A DNA stretch of 64,000 nt, taken from positions 3,885,504 to 3,949,503 of the forward strand of contig OZ241896.1 of the NCBI GenBank assembly GCA_965203565.1, given 5' to 3'. Positions 34,752-43,957 of this stretch are shown here, piece after piece (the stretch's first letter is position 1; each line of letters begins with the position of its first letter). This stretch comes from JAAXGX01 sp965203565 (GTDB taxonomy: Bacteria > Acidobacteriota > Vicinamibacteria > Vicinamibacterales > UBA8438). A program made the translations under genes and the position numbers. The notes below the pieces were generated by a model. That model saw only the letters and a program-made list of their open reading frames with translations, was not told the DNA's origin and made no database searches.

Positions 34752-35381
34752 ATGAGCGGCGTCTTTGTCTATCTGGACAATTCCAACATCTTTCACGAAG
34801 CGCAGCGCCTGGCCGAAGAGCGCAACGGCGACATGAACGCCCGCTACCGCGTCCGTCTCCACTTCGAGAACCTGTTGCGCCTGGCCCACGCAGACCGTCC
34901 GTTGGTGAAGGCCATGGCCGCGGGATCGATTCCGCCGGCGCTGAGCGAACTCTGGAACCGCCTGTACAGCACCGGCGTCGAAGTCCATTTGTACGATCGC
35001 GGCGCGCCCAACCACGGGGAACAGGAGACCCCGGACCAGTGGCTGCAACTGCGCATGCTGGAAGATATGGCGGACCACATGGACGATCCCGGGACCGTGG
35101 CTCTGTTGACCGGCGACGGCGCCGGCTACAACGACGGTCGAGGTTTCCACCGGACGCTGGAGCGGATGCACCGGTTCGGCTGGAAAGTGGAGGTCCTGTC
35201 CTGGGTGCATTCGTGCAATCGCCGGATGCGGGAGTGGGTGGCGTCCAGCGGCGCCTTCATACCGCTGGATGGCTACTACGACGCCATCACCTACACCACG
35301 CCGTCTCGCGCCGCGGACGAGCCGTCAGCAGGGCGCGTGGAGACAGAACTCGACTTGGCGAAACGCCCGCGGGCGGCGTGA
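34752..35381 (+). CDS. NYN-domain (PIN-like) RNase family protein
   Basis: A 209-residue NYN/LabA-type (DUF88) protein. It has the early acidic VYLDNSNIF, a second acidic site LLTGDGAGYND, and a late hydrophobic strand (WKVEVLSWVHSCN). These match the metal-dependent PIN-like nuclease fold. NYN proteins act on RNA, and some are toxins or take part in tRNA or mRNA decay. A 32-residue reading frame follows after 13 bases. The promoter lies immediately downstream of a repeat-like palindrome. Confidence 0.75.
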   Translation: MSGVFVYLDNSNIFHEAQRLAEERNGDMNARYRVRLHFENLLRLAHADRPLVKAMAAGSIPPALSELWNRLYSTGVEVHLYDRGAPNHGEQETPDQWLQLRMLEDMADHMDDPGTVALLTGDGAGYNDGRGFHRTLERMHRFGWKVEVLSWVHSCNRRMREWVASSGAFIPLDGYYDAITYTTPSRAADEPSAGRVETELDLAKRPRAA

Positions 35382-35394
35382 GGGAAGTTACGCA

Positions 35395-35493
35395 ATGGCG
35401 AAGATAGAACCAACGGCTTTGCAGGAAGCGAAGAACTTCGTGCGATGGCTGGAGGATGATTTTACGCCCGGAGACAGAGCCAAGCAGCAGTAG
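35395..35493 (+). CDS. 32-residue ORF after the NYN gene
   Basis: A short frame (MAKIEPTALQEAKNFV...) with an acidic, amphipathic composition; a GGGAAG lies upstream of its ATG. It follows the NYN gene on the same strand by 13 bases. It could be a small partner or antitoxin-like peptide, but nothing in the sequence proves translation. Confidence 0.35.
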   Translation: MAKIEPTALQEAKNFVRWLEDDFTPGDRAKQQ

Positions 35494-35509
35494 AACAGCC
35501 CGCCGTACG

Positions 35510-35541
35510 AAAAAAGGGGCGGAGCCCGAAGGCTCCGCCCC
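35510..35541 (-). terminator. Intrinsic terminator of the TonB receptor gene
   Basis: An 11-bp perfect GC stem (GGGGCGGAGCC/GGCTCCGCCCC, 35516-35541) with a 4-base loop is followed, on the minus strand, by six U residues (35510-35515). It lies 33 bases beyond the receptor stop. It could also end the NYN transcript from the other side, but no T run follows in that direction. Confidence 0.85.
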
Positions 35542-35573
35542 ACGAACGATTCCGTTGCGCCGATTCCGGCGGA

Positions 35574-38500
35574 CTAGAAGTCGAACTGCGCGCCGAACTT
35601 CAGCAGGCGGCCGCCCATCACGCTGGTCACCCGCGGAATGCCGCCCACGAACGTGTCCGAGAGCGCGGTCGCGCTGTTCGCGTTGAAGACGTTGAACAGG
35701 TCGACCCACCCGCGGATGCGGGCGCCGCCCGCGTTGAAGATCTTCGTGAACCGCACGTCCAACTGGTTCAGGCGCGGCTCGTACAGATCCGATCCGACGA
35801 AGAAGAAGGCGGTCGACCCGCGCGTGATCGAGCTCGGTTGCGACGCGATCAGCGCGCCGACGCCCTGACCGGACGGGGTGAGCAGGACCGTCTCGGTGAG
35901 CGCGGGCAGCGCGCCGGGCTGGCCGTTGATGCGCAGGTCGTCGGCCGCGCCGCCGGCCTGGTAGTACGACTCCCACGGCTGGCCCGCCAGGCTCTGGAAG
36001 ACGAACGAGAACTGCGTGTCGTACGGCAGCGGCACGGCGCCGTTCACCTTGAACTGCGTCTGCGCCGACCACGGCTCGCTCACGTCGCAGAAGCCCGAGC
36101 GGGCGCGGATCGGGTTGTCGACGACGAAGCATTCGTCGAATCCGGTCGATCCGGTGCTCAGCCCGCCGCCGAGCGTCAGCCCGTTGTCGAACCGGCCGTC
36201 GAAGTTGACGTCGATGCCGTTGTACACCTGGCGCATGTCGCCGAACTCCGACGCCAGCTTCACGACGTTGTTCGACCCCTTCGCCAGACCGTCGGCCGAA
36301 ATCGAGTGCAGCCCCGTGAGCCGCTCACCGGGCGAGAGACCGAACGCTTCGGAACCGGCCGGCGCGGCGATGCTGAACTCGATGAAGTCGTCCGGTCCGA
36401 TGTTCTCGTTGTCCACCACGCGGAAGTTGCCGTACTGCGTCCGGTACCATCCGACCTCCACCGACCAGTTGTCCGTCAGCTGGTGCTGCACGGAAACGGA
36501 GTTCTGCCAGTTGTACTGCCGCTTGCCCCAGCCCTCCAGCAGGTTCGGGTCGTAGGTGTTGACGATCTGCGGGGTGCCGAACTCCGGATTCAGGATCGCT
36601 CCGCACTCGCCGCCCAGGCCGATCTGGTTGCCGAAGTTGTCGAGATCGCAGTCCGGAATCAGGTTCCGGTTGAAGTCGAGCCACGCCCGGTTGGTCGAGA
36701 TCTGGATCGCCTCCATCGGATTGACTATCTGCGCGATGGCGGTGCCGACCGCCATGATGTACCGGCCGAACGTCGCCTTGATCGCCGTGCGGCCGTCGCC
36801 CGTCAGGTCGTACGCCGCGCCGAGGCGCGGCGCGACGTCGTGGTAGTTCGGCACGCCGTCGATCCGCTCGACGCTGAACGGGGAGCCGTCCGGATTGGTG
36901 GCGCCCCAGCGGCCGGCCGGCGCGGTCTGCGCCGGCACGTGGGCGCTGACGTGGTCGTAGCGCACGCCGAGGTTCAGCGTCAACCGGTCGATCGTCCACT
37001 GGTCCTGCGCGTAGAACCCGAAATCGAACGAATTCTGGAACGACGACCGCGGCGTGGCGAACTGGTTCAACAGGAAGATGCCGCCCGGGCCGCCGCCCAG
37101 GGCGCCGGTCACCCGATCCCGCGTGAAGAAGTCGAGCCGGATCGGCCACGCGTTGCTGGCCAGCCGCGATTCCGCATGCTCTTCGGCGGCCCAGCGGCCG
37201 TCCACGCCGACCTTGAAGTTGTGCGACCCGGTGACGTACGACATCGACGCCCGGAACACCTGCGTCGGGAAGTCGTGGCCGGTGCCGAGCAGACAGGGCG
37301 CGCAGGTGCGGATGCCGTGCGATCGCCAGTTCAGCAGCGGAGAGAAGCTCATGTGCGCCACGTCGACGTACTGCAGCGCGAACGCCGGGTCGACCGCCAT
37401 GAACTGCTCGAACGTCATGCCGGTCGCCGCCAGCGCGTCGGCGTCCTCCCGCACCAGCTCGTTCGATATCGGCGCGCTGTTGTTCTTCAGGATCGAGACG
37501 CCCGCCTCGAACAGCAGCCGGTTGCTCGCCGGGAACGTCCAGGACGCCTGCGACAGGTTGATCGGATGATACGTGTAGTCCTGCGACGCGGCCATGTCCG
37601 TGATGCCCCACTGCGGCCAGTAGTGGCAGGCGCAGTTGTTCTGGAACGCCTGCGACAGCGTCACCTTGTGCCGCTCGCTCGCCTGGATGGTGAACCGGAT
37701 GCTGTTGTCCCGGTTGTAGAAGTCGGTCCAGGCCGGATCGGCGTCGTCGGCTATGTACAGCGCGCCGCGGCCGACGTTGCCCGGGTCGGTCGGGTAGCCG
37801 GGGGCGACGTTGAAGTTGCCGCTCGGCAGGAAGTTCTGCGCCCCCCACCAGCGGTGGGCCGTGTAGAACCAGATCCGGTCGTTCACGATCGGCCCGCCGA
37901 CGCCGAAGCCGTAGTCCCAGACCTTGCGGTTCTTCGCCAGCTTCGACGCGCCGCGCGCCTCGAGCGCGTCGTCCACGTTGGCGGCCTGCAGGTCGCCGGT
38001 CGTGCCGCCCACGTTCACGTAGTAGCTGAACGTGTTGGCGCCCTCCTTCGGGATGGCGTTCGTCGCCACGCCGCCGAACGGGTGCTCGGCGTTCATGTCG
38101 CTGGTCGAGATGACCATCTCCTGGATGGCGGCCTGGTTCAGGAAGAACTCCTTCGACGCGCCGCCCCCGAACCCGATGTTGTTGTTGATGCTCATCCCGT
38201 CCCACAGCACCATCCCGTCCTGGTCCGAGCTGCCGTGGATCCGCACGTAGCCCCAGATGTCGCCGGTGGTGCCGCCCACGTCGTGGCCGCCGCCGGCGAT
38301 GCTGGCCGACATGCCGGGGGTGAGCGCCGCCAGACCGAAGTACGTCTTCGAGGTCGGCAGCGTGTCGATCCGCTCGCGCGACAGGGTCTCCTGGCTCACG
38401 ACGTTCTGCACGTCGATGATCGGGCTGGCGCCCGAAACGGTGATCGTCTCCTCTATCGAGCCGACGCTCATCTGCGCGTCGACGTTCGCCGTGAAGTCGG

Positions 38501-38816
38501 ACGTCAGCTCTATCCCCTCGCGGACGAACGTGCTGAAGCCGGGCAGCGTGAACGTCACCGTGTACGTCCCCGGCCGCAGCGCCTCGATCGTGTAGAGGCC
38601 CGCCCCGTCCGTCACCGTCGAGCGGACTCCCTCGATCAGGGCCGGGCTGGCCGCCTCGACCGTCACGCCGGGCAGCACCCCGCCCGTCTCGTCCGCCACG
38701 CTGCCGGCGATGGCGCCGGTCTGCGCGAGCGCCGCCGCGGGCATCAGCATCAGTCCTGCGCCTGCGAGCGCCGCAAGGCCCGCACGCACTCGGCCAGGGT
38801 TCCGCATCTTCATCAT
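35574..38816 (-). CDS. TonB-dependent receptor with carboxypeptidase-regulatory domain
   Basis: A receptor of about 1080 residues. A signal peptide (cleavage near AAALAQT) is followed by a CarboxypepD_reg-like domain (GAIAGSVADETGGVLPGVTVEA). A plug domain comes next, then a large barrel that ends RLLKFGAQFDF, with the terminal Phe usual in outer membrane proteins. It represents the oar-like TonB receptors that are greatly expanded in Acidobacteriota. ATG 38816 lies 4 bases after an AGGAGG, with two more ATGs just downstream. Internal cysteine pairs (NNCACHYW, RTCAPCLLG) are unusual for a barrel and may form disulfides or bind metal. It is monocistronic with its own terminator. Confidence 0.88.
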   Translation of the reverse strand: MMKMRNPGRVRAGLAALAGAGLMLMPAAALAQTGAIAGSVADETGGVLPGVTVEAASPALIEGVRSTVTDGAGLYTIEALRPGTYTVTFTLPGFSTFVREGIELTSDFTANVDAQMSVGSIEETITVSGASPIIDVQNVVSQETLSRERIDTLPTSKTYFGLAALTPGMSASIAGGGHDVGGTTGDIWGYVRIHGSSDQDGMVLWDGMSINNNIGFGGGASKEFFLNQAAIQEMVISTSDMNAEHPFGGVATNAIPKEGANTFSYYVNVGGTTGDLQAANVDDALEARGASKLAKNRKVWDYGFGVGGPIVNDRIWFYTAHRWWGAQNFLPSGNFNVAPGYPTDPGNVGRGALYIADDADPAWTDFYNRDNSIRFTIQASERHKVTLSQAFQNNCACHYWPQWGITDMAASQDYTYHPINLSQASWTFPASNRLLFEAGVSILKNNSAPISNELVREDADALAATGMTFEQFMAVDPAFALQYVDVAHMSFSPLLNWRSHGIRTCAPCLLGTGHDFPTQVFRASMSYVTGSHNFKVGVDGRWAAEEHAESRLASNAWPIRLDFFTRDRVTGALGGGPGGIFLLNQFATPRSSFQNSFDFGFYAQDQWTIDRLTLNLGVRYDHVSAHVPAQTAPAGRWGATNPDGSPFSVERIDGVPNYHDVAPRLGAAYDLTGDGRTAIKATFGRYIMAVGTAIAQIVNPMEAIQISTNRAWLDFNRNLIPDCDLDNFGNQIGLGGECGAILNPEFGTPQIVNTYDPNLLEGWGKRQYNWQNSVSVQHQLTDNWSVEVGWYRTQYGNFRVVDNENIGPDDFIEFSIAAPAGSEAFGLSPGERLTGLHSISADGLAKGSNNVVKLASEFGDMRQVYNGIDVNFDGRFDNGLTLGGGLSTGSTGFDECFVVDNPIRARSGFCDVSEPWSAQTQFKVNGAVPLPYDTQFSFVFQSLAGQPWESYYQAGGAADDLRINGQPGALPALTETVLLTPSGQGVGALIASQPSSITRGSTAFFFVGSDLYEPRLNQLDVRFTKIFNAGGARIRGWVDLFNVFNANSATALSDTFVGGIPRVTSVMGGRLLKFGAQFDF

Positions 38817-38965
38817 CTTGCCTCCTCCGACGTTCAGCCCGGGCGGCCGTTTCCACCCGGACGGCGATCCGTCACGCTGCGCGACCGCAGAGTGAGCGGC
38901 CATGCTAGTGCAAGCGGCGCATCAGAGCAAGCGGGCCGCCCGCGGCGCGGATTTCGCCGCCGCGG

Positions 38966-38971
38966 TATGAT
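38966..38971 (+). promoter_or_regulatory. Putative -10 for the PQQ dehydrogenase gene
   Basis: TATGAT ends 29 bases before the ATG at 39001. It lies in the divergent gap with the TonB receptor. Confidence 0.4.
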
Positions 38972-39000
38972 TTCCCGTCAGCCGCCGCCGGGACACCGCG

Positions 39001-40719
39001 ATGGCCACCGCTGCGAAGCCTGCATTCCTGCCGTGCGCATGCGCCTTGGCGCTCGCGCTCGCCCTGCCGGCGGGCGCCGCGCCCGCCGGCGCCCAGGCCG
39101 GCGCCGAAGCCGCCCCCTTCGAGCCGGTGACCGACGCGATGCTCGAAGACCCCGACCCGGCCGACTGGCTTCACTGGCGGCGCACGCTCGACGGGTGGGG
39201 GTACAGCCCGCTCGATCAGATCGACCGGGAGAACGCGCACACGCTGCAGCTCGTCTGGTCGATCCCGCTCCGGCCCGGCCTGAGCCAGCCGACGCCGCTC
39301 GTCTACGCCGGGCGGATGTACGTCCCGAACGCGCTCGGCGTCGTGCAGGCGGTCGACGCGGCCACCGGCGACCGGCTGTGGGAGTACCGCAAGACGTTCG
39401 AGGGGAAGCCGGACGAGACGTTCCGCAGCCGGACCCGGTCGCTGGCGATCTACGGAGACAGGATATACGTCACGACGAACGACGCGCACATCGTGGCGCT
39501 CGACGCGCTGACCGGCGAGGTGGCGTGGGACCGCACGGTGGCCGACTGGCGGCGCGGCTACCGGTACACCAGCGGCGTCATCGTCGTGCGGGGGAAGCTG
39601 ATCGCCGGCATGACCGGATGCGAACGGTACAAGGAGGGCGGCTGCTTCATCTCGGCCCACGACCCGGAGACCGGCGCGGAGCTCTGGCGCACGTCGACCG
39701 TCGCCGGGCCGGGCGAGCCGGGGGGCGACACGTGGGGCGACCTGCCGGCGACGTTCCGGGCGGGCGGCGACGCCTGGATCGCCGGGAGCTACGACCCCGA
39801 GCTGGACCGGATCTACTGGGGGACGGCGAACGCCAAGCCGTGGGCGCGCCTGTCGCGCGGAACCGACGGCGACGCGCTCTACACGAACAGCGCGCTGGCG
39901 CTCGATCCGGAGACCGGCGCGCTCGACTGGTACTACCAGTTCGTGCCGGGCGAGTCGCACGACCTCGACGAGTCGTTCGAGAGCCTGCTGATCGACCGCG
40001 GCGGGCGGCGGTCGATCTTCAAGATGGGCAAGCTGGGCATCCTGTGGGAGATCGACCGCGTGACGGGCGGGTTCGTCGCCGCGCACGACCTCGGGTACCA
40101 GACGCTCGTCGACGTCGACCCGGCGACCGGCGCGGTCGAGTACCGGCCGGGGATGCTCCAGCAGTCCGGCGTCGAGATCGAGTTCTGCCCCGGCATGTTC
40201 GGCGTGCGCAACTGGCCGTCGATGGCGTACCATCCGGAGGTCGGCGCGGTCTACGTCCCGATCCACCCGCACTGCGCGAAGGCGGTCTACAGCGAGGTCG
40301 AGAAGCAGGCCGGGCCGGTCGGCGACTTCTACTTCTACCGGGACTACGAGGCGGCCGGCTGGCGGCCGACCGGCGGCGGCCCCCACCCGCTCAGCCCGGA
40401 GCACGGCGCCCACTTCGTCGCGATCGACGTCGACACCGGCGAGGTGCTGTGGCGCCGCTCGTCGGCGACGCGCGCGCTGGCGTCGGCCCTGACCACGGCC
40501 GGCGGCCTGGCGGTCAGCGCCGACGGCGACGGCAACCTGTTCGTGCACGACGCGGCGGACGGCGAGGTGCTGTTCCGCGTGCGCCTCCCGGCGCCGGCGC
40601 AGGGGTCGCCGGTGACGTACGCGGTCGACGGAAAGCAGTACCTGGCCGTGCCCGTCGGCGGCGGCCGGACGGCGGGATCGGCGAACACGCTGTTCGTCTT
40701 CGGCGCGCCCGGCCGGTGA
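39001..40719 (+). CDS. Periplasmic PQQ-dependent dehydrogenase
   Basis: A 572-residue quinoprotein of the methanol/alcohol dehydrogenase type, with repeated tryptophan-docking blades (DAATGDRLWEY, DALTGEVAWD, DVDTGEVLWRR). The catalytic Asp region is ESHDLDES. The usual vicinal Cys pair is absent; GMTGCERYKEGGC has two separated cysteines instead. No fused cytochrome c domain is present, so electrons would go to a separate cytochrome; the adjacent gene (40853) is a candidate. The signal peptide ends near GAQA. Oxidation of alcohols or sugars is expected; the substrate is unknown. Confidence 0.82.
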   Translation: MATAAKPAFLPCACALALALALPAGAAPAGAQAGAEAAPFEPVTDAMLEDPDPADWLHWRRTLDGWGYSPLDQIDRENAHTLQLVWSIPLRPGLSQPTPLVYAGRMYVPNALGVVQAVDAATGDRLWEYRKTFEGKPDETFRSRTRSLAIYGDRIYVTTNDAHIVALDALTGEVAWDRTVADWRRGYRYTSGVIVVRGKLIAGMTGCERYKEGGCFISAHDPETGAELWRTSTVAGPGEPGGDTWGDLPATFRAGGDAWIAGSYDPELDRIYWGTANAKPWARLSRGTDGDALYTNSALALDPETGALDWYYQFVPGESHDLDESFESLLIDRGGRRSIFKMGKLGILWEIDRVTGGFVAAHDLGYQTLVDVDPATGAVEYRPGMLQQSGVEIEFCPGMFGVRNWPSMAYHPEVGAVYVPIHPHCAKAVYSEVEKQAGPVGDFYFYRDYEAAGWRPTGGGPHPLSPEHGAHFVAIDVDTGEVLWRRSSATRALASALTTAGGLAVSADGDGNLFVHDAADGEVLFRVRLPAPAQGSPVTYAVDGKQYLAVPVGGGRTAGSANTLFVFGAPGR

Positions 40720-40753
40720 CGCCGGGCGGCGGCCGAAGCAGGCGATTCGGTTG

Positions 40754-40782
40754 TTGATTCCGGGTTGCGATGCGGGTATCAT
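40754..40782 (+). promoter_or_regulatory. Sigma70-like promoter for cassette 2
   Basis: TTGATT (40754-40759) and TATCAT (40777-40782) are separated by 17 bases. They sit 70 bases before ATG 40853, with AAGGAG as ribosome-binding site. The cassette therefore has its own promoter apart from the PQQ dehydrogenase. Confidence 0.55.
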
Positions 40783-40852
40783 CCCCGATGCGCTCGTGCG
40801 GCGCCGGCTGCGCGAGGGCGCACCGTCTTCATCGACTCAAGGAGTTGTCGGC

Positions 40853-42202
40853 ATGGCCCAGCATGGTCACCGTTCGATCCGGCTCGCGTTGATGGCGCTC
40901 CTCCTCGCTGCTCCGTCCGCCGCGCTGGCGCAGGAGCCGGCGCCGGGAGCAGGCGAGGTCACCTTCACGAAGGACGTCGCGCCGATCCTGCAGCGCTCCT
41001 GCCAGGTCTGCCACCGCCAGGGCGAGATGGCGCCGATGTCGCTGGTCACCTACCAGGAAGTCCGGCCCTGGGCGCGTTCGATCAGGAACCGGGTGGTGAA
41101 CCGCGAGATGCCGCCCTGGCACATCGACAAGAACATCGGTATCCAGAAGTTCAAGAACGACACGTCGCTGAGCGACGCGGAGATCGCCGTCGTCGCCGCC
41201 TGGGTCGACGCCGGCGCGCCGCGGGGCAACCCCGCCGACATGCCGCCGCCCGTCGAGTTCCCCGACTCGTCCGAGTGGCAGATCGGCGAGCCCGACCTCG
41301 TGGTGAAGTTCCCGGCGTACCCCGTGCCGGCGGAAGGGCCCGACCTGTTCGGCAACATCTACACCGATCTGGACATGGAGGACGACCGGTACATCAAGGC
41401 GATCCAGACCCGCGTGCCGGACGACGCCTCGCGCCGGGTGGTGCACCACGCCCTGTCGTTCGCGGTCGACCCGGGCGAGCAGCAGATGCGCGAAGCGGGC
41501 GAGACCGACATCCCCGCCGCGATGTTCCTGGTCGAGTACGCCTCCGGGAAGCAGTCGGAGATCTACCCGGAGAACTCCGGCCTCCTGCTCGAAGCGTGGC
41601 GGCGGATGCGCCTCGACTACCACCTCCATTCGGTCGGCGAGGACGTGGACGCCAAGGTGGAGCTCGGCATGGTGTTCCATCCGAAGGGGCACGTGCCGGA
41701 GCACGTCCGCTGGTCGAAGCAGCTAGGCCAGCACGTCACCGACCTCGACATCCCGGCCGGCAAGGTGGTCCGCACCGACGGGTACACCTACTTCCACAAC
41801 GCCGCGCGGATCACGGCGTTCCAGCCGCACATGCACGCCCTCGGGACGTACCAGTGCCTGGAGCTGATCTATCCGTCGAAGGGGACGCCGGCCGAAACCG
41901 ACCTGGTCAGTTGCGCCCACTGGGACTACAACTGGCACATGGTCTACAACTACGCCGACGACGTGGCGCCGATCGTGCCGGCCGGCACCGTGGCGCACGT
42001 CATCAGCTGGCACGACAACACCGAAGCGTTCCGGGCGAACCCCGACCCGAAGAACTGGACCGGCAACGGCGGGCGCACCATCGACGAGATGGCGTTCGCC
42101 TGGCTCGGCTGGTACGACCTGACCGACGAGGAGTACGCGCAGGAGCTGGCCGAGCGGCGGGCCCTGCAGGAAGCGGCCGCCGCCGACCAGCAGAACCAGT
42201 AG
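40853..42202 (+). CDS. Secreted cytochrome c / copper type II monooxygenase-like protein, paralogue 2
   Basis: A 449-residue paralogue of the 24473 protein, with the same order of motifs. A signal peptide (ALAQEP) is followed by C50-QV-C53-H54 and GEMAPMSLVTYQEV. The C-terminal copper-type His sites are VVHHALSF, DYHLHSVG, PHMHALG and SWHDN. It lies next to a PQQ dehydrogenase lacking its own haem, so it may accept its electrons or act on its product. It is followed after 31 bases by the partner gene, as in cassette 1. Confidence 0.75.
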   Translation: MAQHGHRSIRLALMALLLAAPSAALAQEPAPGAGEVTFTKDVAPILQRSCQVCHRQGEMAPMSLVTYQEVRPWARSIRNRVVNREMPPWHIDKNIGIQKFKNDTSLSDAEIAVVAAWVDAGAPRGNPADMPPPVEFPDSSEWQIGEPDLVVKFPAYPVPAEGPDLFGNIYTDLDMEDDRYIKAIQTRVPDDASRRVVHHALSFAVDPGEQQMREAGETDIPAAMFLVEYASGKQSEIYPENSGLLLEAWRRMRLDYHLHSVGEDVDAKVELGMVFHPKGHVPEHVRWSKQLGQHVTDLDIPAGKVVRTDGYTYFHNAARITAFQPHMHALGTYQCLELIYPSKGTPAETDLVSCAHWDYNWHMVYNYADDVAPIVPAGTVAHVISWHDNTEAFRANPDPKNWTGNGGRTIDEMAFAWLGWYDLTDEEYAQELAERRALQEAAAADQQNQ

Positions 42203-42233
42203 CGGCAGTCCGAAAACGGGGAACGACAGCGCC

Positions 42234-43154
42234 ATGCCGATCGCCGCCAGGTGCGTCGCCGCCGCCGCGGGTCTCGGCGCCGCCCTGCTGCTCCTGCCGC
42301 AGGCGGCGCCGGCCCAGCTCGACCATCTCCCCTACATGCTGAAGTACAACAAGGGGCAGAACGTCCAGCCGATCTTCCAGGGCTGGTCGCGCAACCCGGA
42401 CGGCACGTTCGAGATGCACCTCGGCTACCTGAACCGGAACTACCTGGAGCAGCTGCACGTCCCGATCGGGCCGGACAACAACATCGAGCCGGGCGGCCCG
42501 GACCAGGGCCAGCCGACCTACTTCTACACCCGGAACAACCGGCAGATCTTCAGCGTCACGGCGCCGGCCGACTTCGGCGACCAGGAGCTCGTCTGGAGCC
42601 TCACCGTCCGGGGGAGGACGGAGCGGGCGGTGGGGTGGCTGCAACCCGAATGGGAGATCGACCCGGCGTTCGGCGGACGCGCCCAGGGCGAGGAGAACCA
42701 GCGGAACGTCGCGCCGACCATCGCCGCCATCGAAGCGCCGGCGTCGGCGACGGCCGGCGGCGGGTTGACCCTGACCGCCCGCGTCACCGACGACGGGCTG
42801 CCGACGCCGCGCGGCCGGCGCCAGCTGCAGCGCAACCGGGCGGTCGGCCAGGAGATTCCGCCGATCCTCGTGCCGCCCGAAGGGACGCCGGAGCCGCCCC
42901 GGAACCTGCCCCGACTGAACGTGAACGCCCGCGGCCGGCAGTCGAAGCCGACCCCGCCGGAAGGGCTGTCGATGTCGTACATCGTCTGGCGCGGCCCCGC
43001 CGACGTCGCCTTCGATCCGCCGTTCTCGATGGTGGAGGACGGCGCCGCCGAAACGGCCGCCGCCTTCTCGCAGCCGGGAACCTACGTGCTGCGCGGCCGG
43101 GCGTACGACGGCGGGAAGTCGGCGTACGACTTCGTCACCGTCACCGTCAATTGA
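42234..43154 (+). CDS. Exported partner of cytochrome/copper monooxygenase, paralogue 2
   Basis: A 306-residue paralogue of the 25842 protein. The signal peptide is shorter. The signature QLDHLPYMLKYNKGQNVQPIF and YLNRNYLEQLHVPIGPDNN directly follow it. A C-terminal PKD-like beta domain ends GTYVLRGRAYDG...FVTVTVN. Conservation is highest in the first 130 mature residues, which probably contact the haem/copper protein. The family is unrecognised. An 11-bp tandem repeat at the stop leads into the convergent SDR gene. Confidence 0.55.
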   Translation: MPIAARCVAAAAGLGAALLLLPQAAPAQLDHLPYMLKYNKGQNVQPIFQGWSRNPDGTFEMHLGYLNRNYLEQLHVPIGPDNNIEPGGPDQGQPTYFYTRNNRQIFSVTAPADFGDQELVWSLTVRGRTERAVGWLQPEWEIDPAFGGRAQGEENQRNVAPTIAAIEAPASATAGGGLTLTARVTDDGLPTPRGRRQLQRNRAVGQEIPPILVPPEGTPEPPRNLPRLNVNARGRQSKPTPPEGLSMSYIVWRGPADVAFDPPFSMVEDGAAETAAAFSQPGTYVLRGRAYDGGKSAYDFVTVTVN

Positions 43155-43167
43155 TGGTCAATTGATG
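43146..43167. repeat. 11-bp tandem duplication at convergent gene ends
   Basis: GTCAATTGATG occurs twice in tandem (43146-43156, 43157-43167). One unit holds the stop of the 42234 gene; the other forms the end of the SDR gene on the other strand. It appears to be a recent small duplication separating two stops. Confidence 0.7.
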
Positions 43168-43949
43168 CACGTGCCGCCGTCCACCGGGATGAGCGCGCCG
43201 TTCGTGTACGCCCCCGCCCTCGACGCCAGGTAGATCGCCACCCCCGCCATCTCCTCCGGCCGGCCGATTCGGCCGAGCGGGCAGGCGGCCCGAATCCGGT
43301 CGCCGTGCTCCCGCAGCACCTCGGCCGTCATCCTGCTCTCGAAATATCCGGGCGCGATCGTGTTGACCGTGACGTTGCGCGGGCCGAGCTCCACCGCCAG
43401 GCACCGGCTGAGGTGGTGCGCTCCCCCCTTGCTCGCCGCGTAGGCGAAGACGCCGGTCGGGATGATCGTCGGGACGTGGACGCCGTCCATCGACCCGACG
43501 ACGATCACCCGCGCCGGGTCGTCCGCGCGGGCCGCCCGCTCCAGCATCGGCGTCAGGTCGCGGGTGAGGAAGAAGACCGCGGTCAGGTTCAGGTCGATCA
43601 CCTTGCGGAACCCGCTCTCCGGAAACTCGCCGTACGGCGCGCCCCAGTTGGCGCCGGCGTTGTTCACCAGCACGTGCAGCGCCTCCTCCCGGCTCCCGAT
43701 CTCCGCGACGAGCGCCGCCCGGCCCTCCGCCGTCGAGACGTCGCCCGGGATCGAAACGCACCGGCCCAGCGCGCCGAGCTCCTCGGCCGCGCGGTCACAC
43801 GCCTCCCGCTTGCGCGCCGTGAGGTACACGGCGGCCCCCGCCTGGAGGAACCCTTCGGCGATCATCCGGCCGATGCCGCGGGAGCCGCCCGTCACCAGCG
43901 CGACCTTCCCTTCGAGTGAGAACAGGCTGCCGACGTCGATGGGGGACAT
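43158..43949 (-). CDS. SDR-family oxidoreductase
   Basis: A 263-residue classical short-chain dehydrogenase. The NAD(P)-binding motif TGGSRGIG lies at residues 20-27, followed by NNAG, VGSMDG with a Ser before the active-site YAASK (Tyr-xxx-Lys), and a C-terminal GGTC. Length and motifs fit 3-ketoacyl-ACP reductase or gluconate 5-dehydrogenase types, but the substrate cannot be told. The start ATG 43949 was chosen over longer frames. It lies 8 bases after a TATCAT -10, so the transcript may be leaderless. Confidence 0.88.
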   Translation of the reverse strand: MSPIDVGSLFSLEGKVALVTGGSRGIGRMIAEGFLQAGAAVYLTARKREACDRAAEELGALGRCVSIPGDVSTAEGRAALVAEIGSREEALHVLVNNAGANWGAPYGEFPESGFRKVIDLNLTAVFFLTRDLTPMLERAARADDPARVIVVGSMDGVHVPTIIPTGVFAYAASKGGAHHLSRCLAVELGPRNVTVNTIAPGYFESRMTAEVLREHGDRIRAACPLGRIGRPEEMAGVAIYLASRAGAYTNGALIPVDGGTCIN

Positions 43950-43957
43950 AGGCAGTA

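Noticed and set aside
35838..40757. A 1639-residue plus-strand open frame across the TonB receptor and PQQ dehydrogenase
   Set aside because: It runs antisense or out of frame through two well-supported genes and is only Arg/Ala/Pro/Gly-rich, as expected of non-stop frames in GC-rich DNA.
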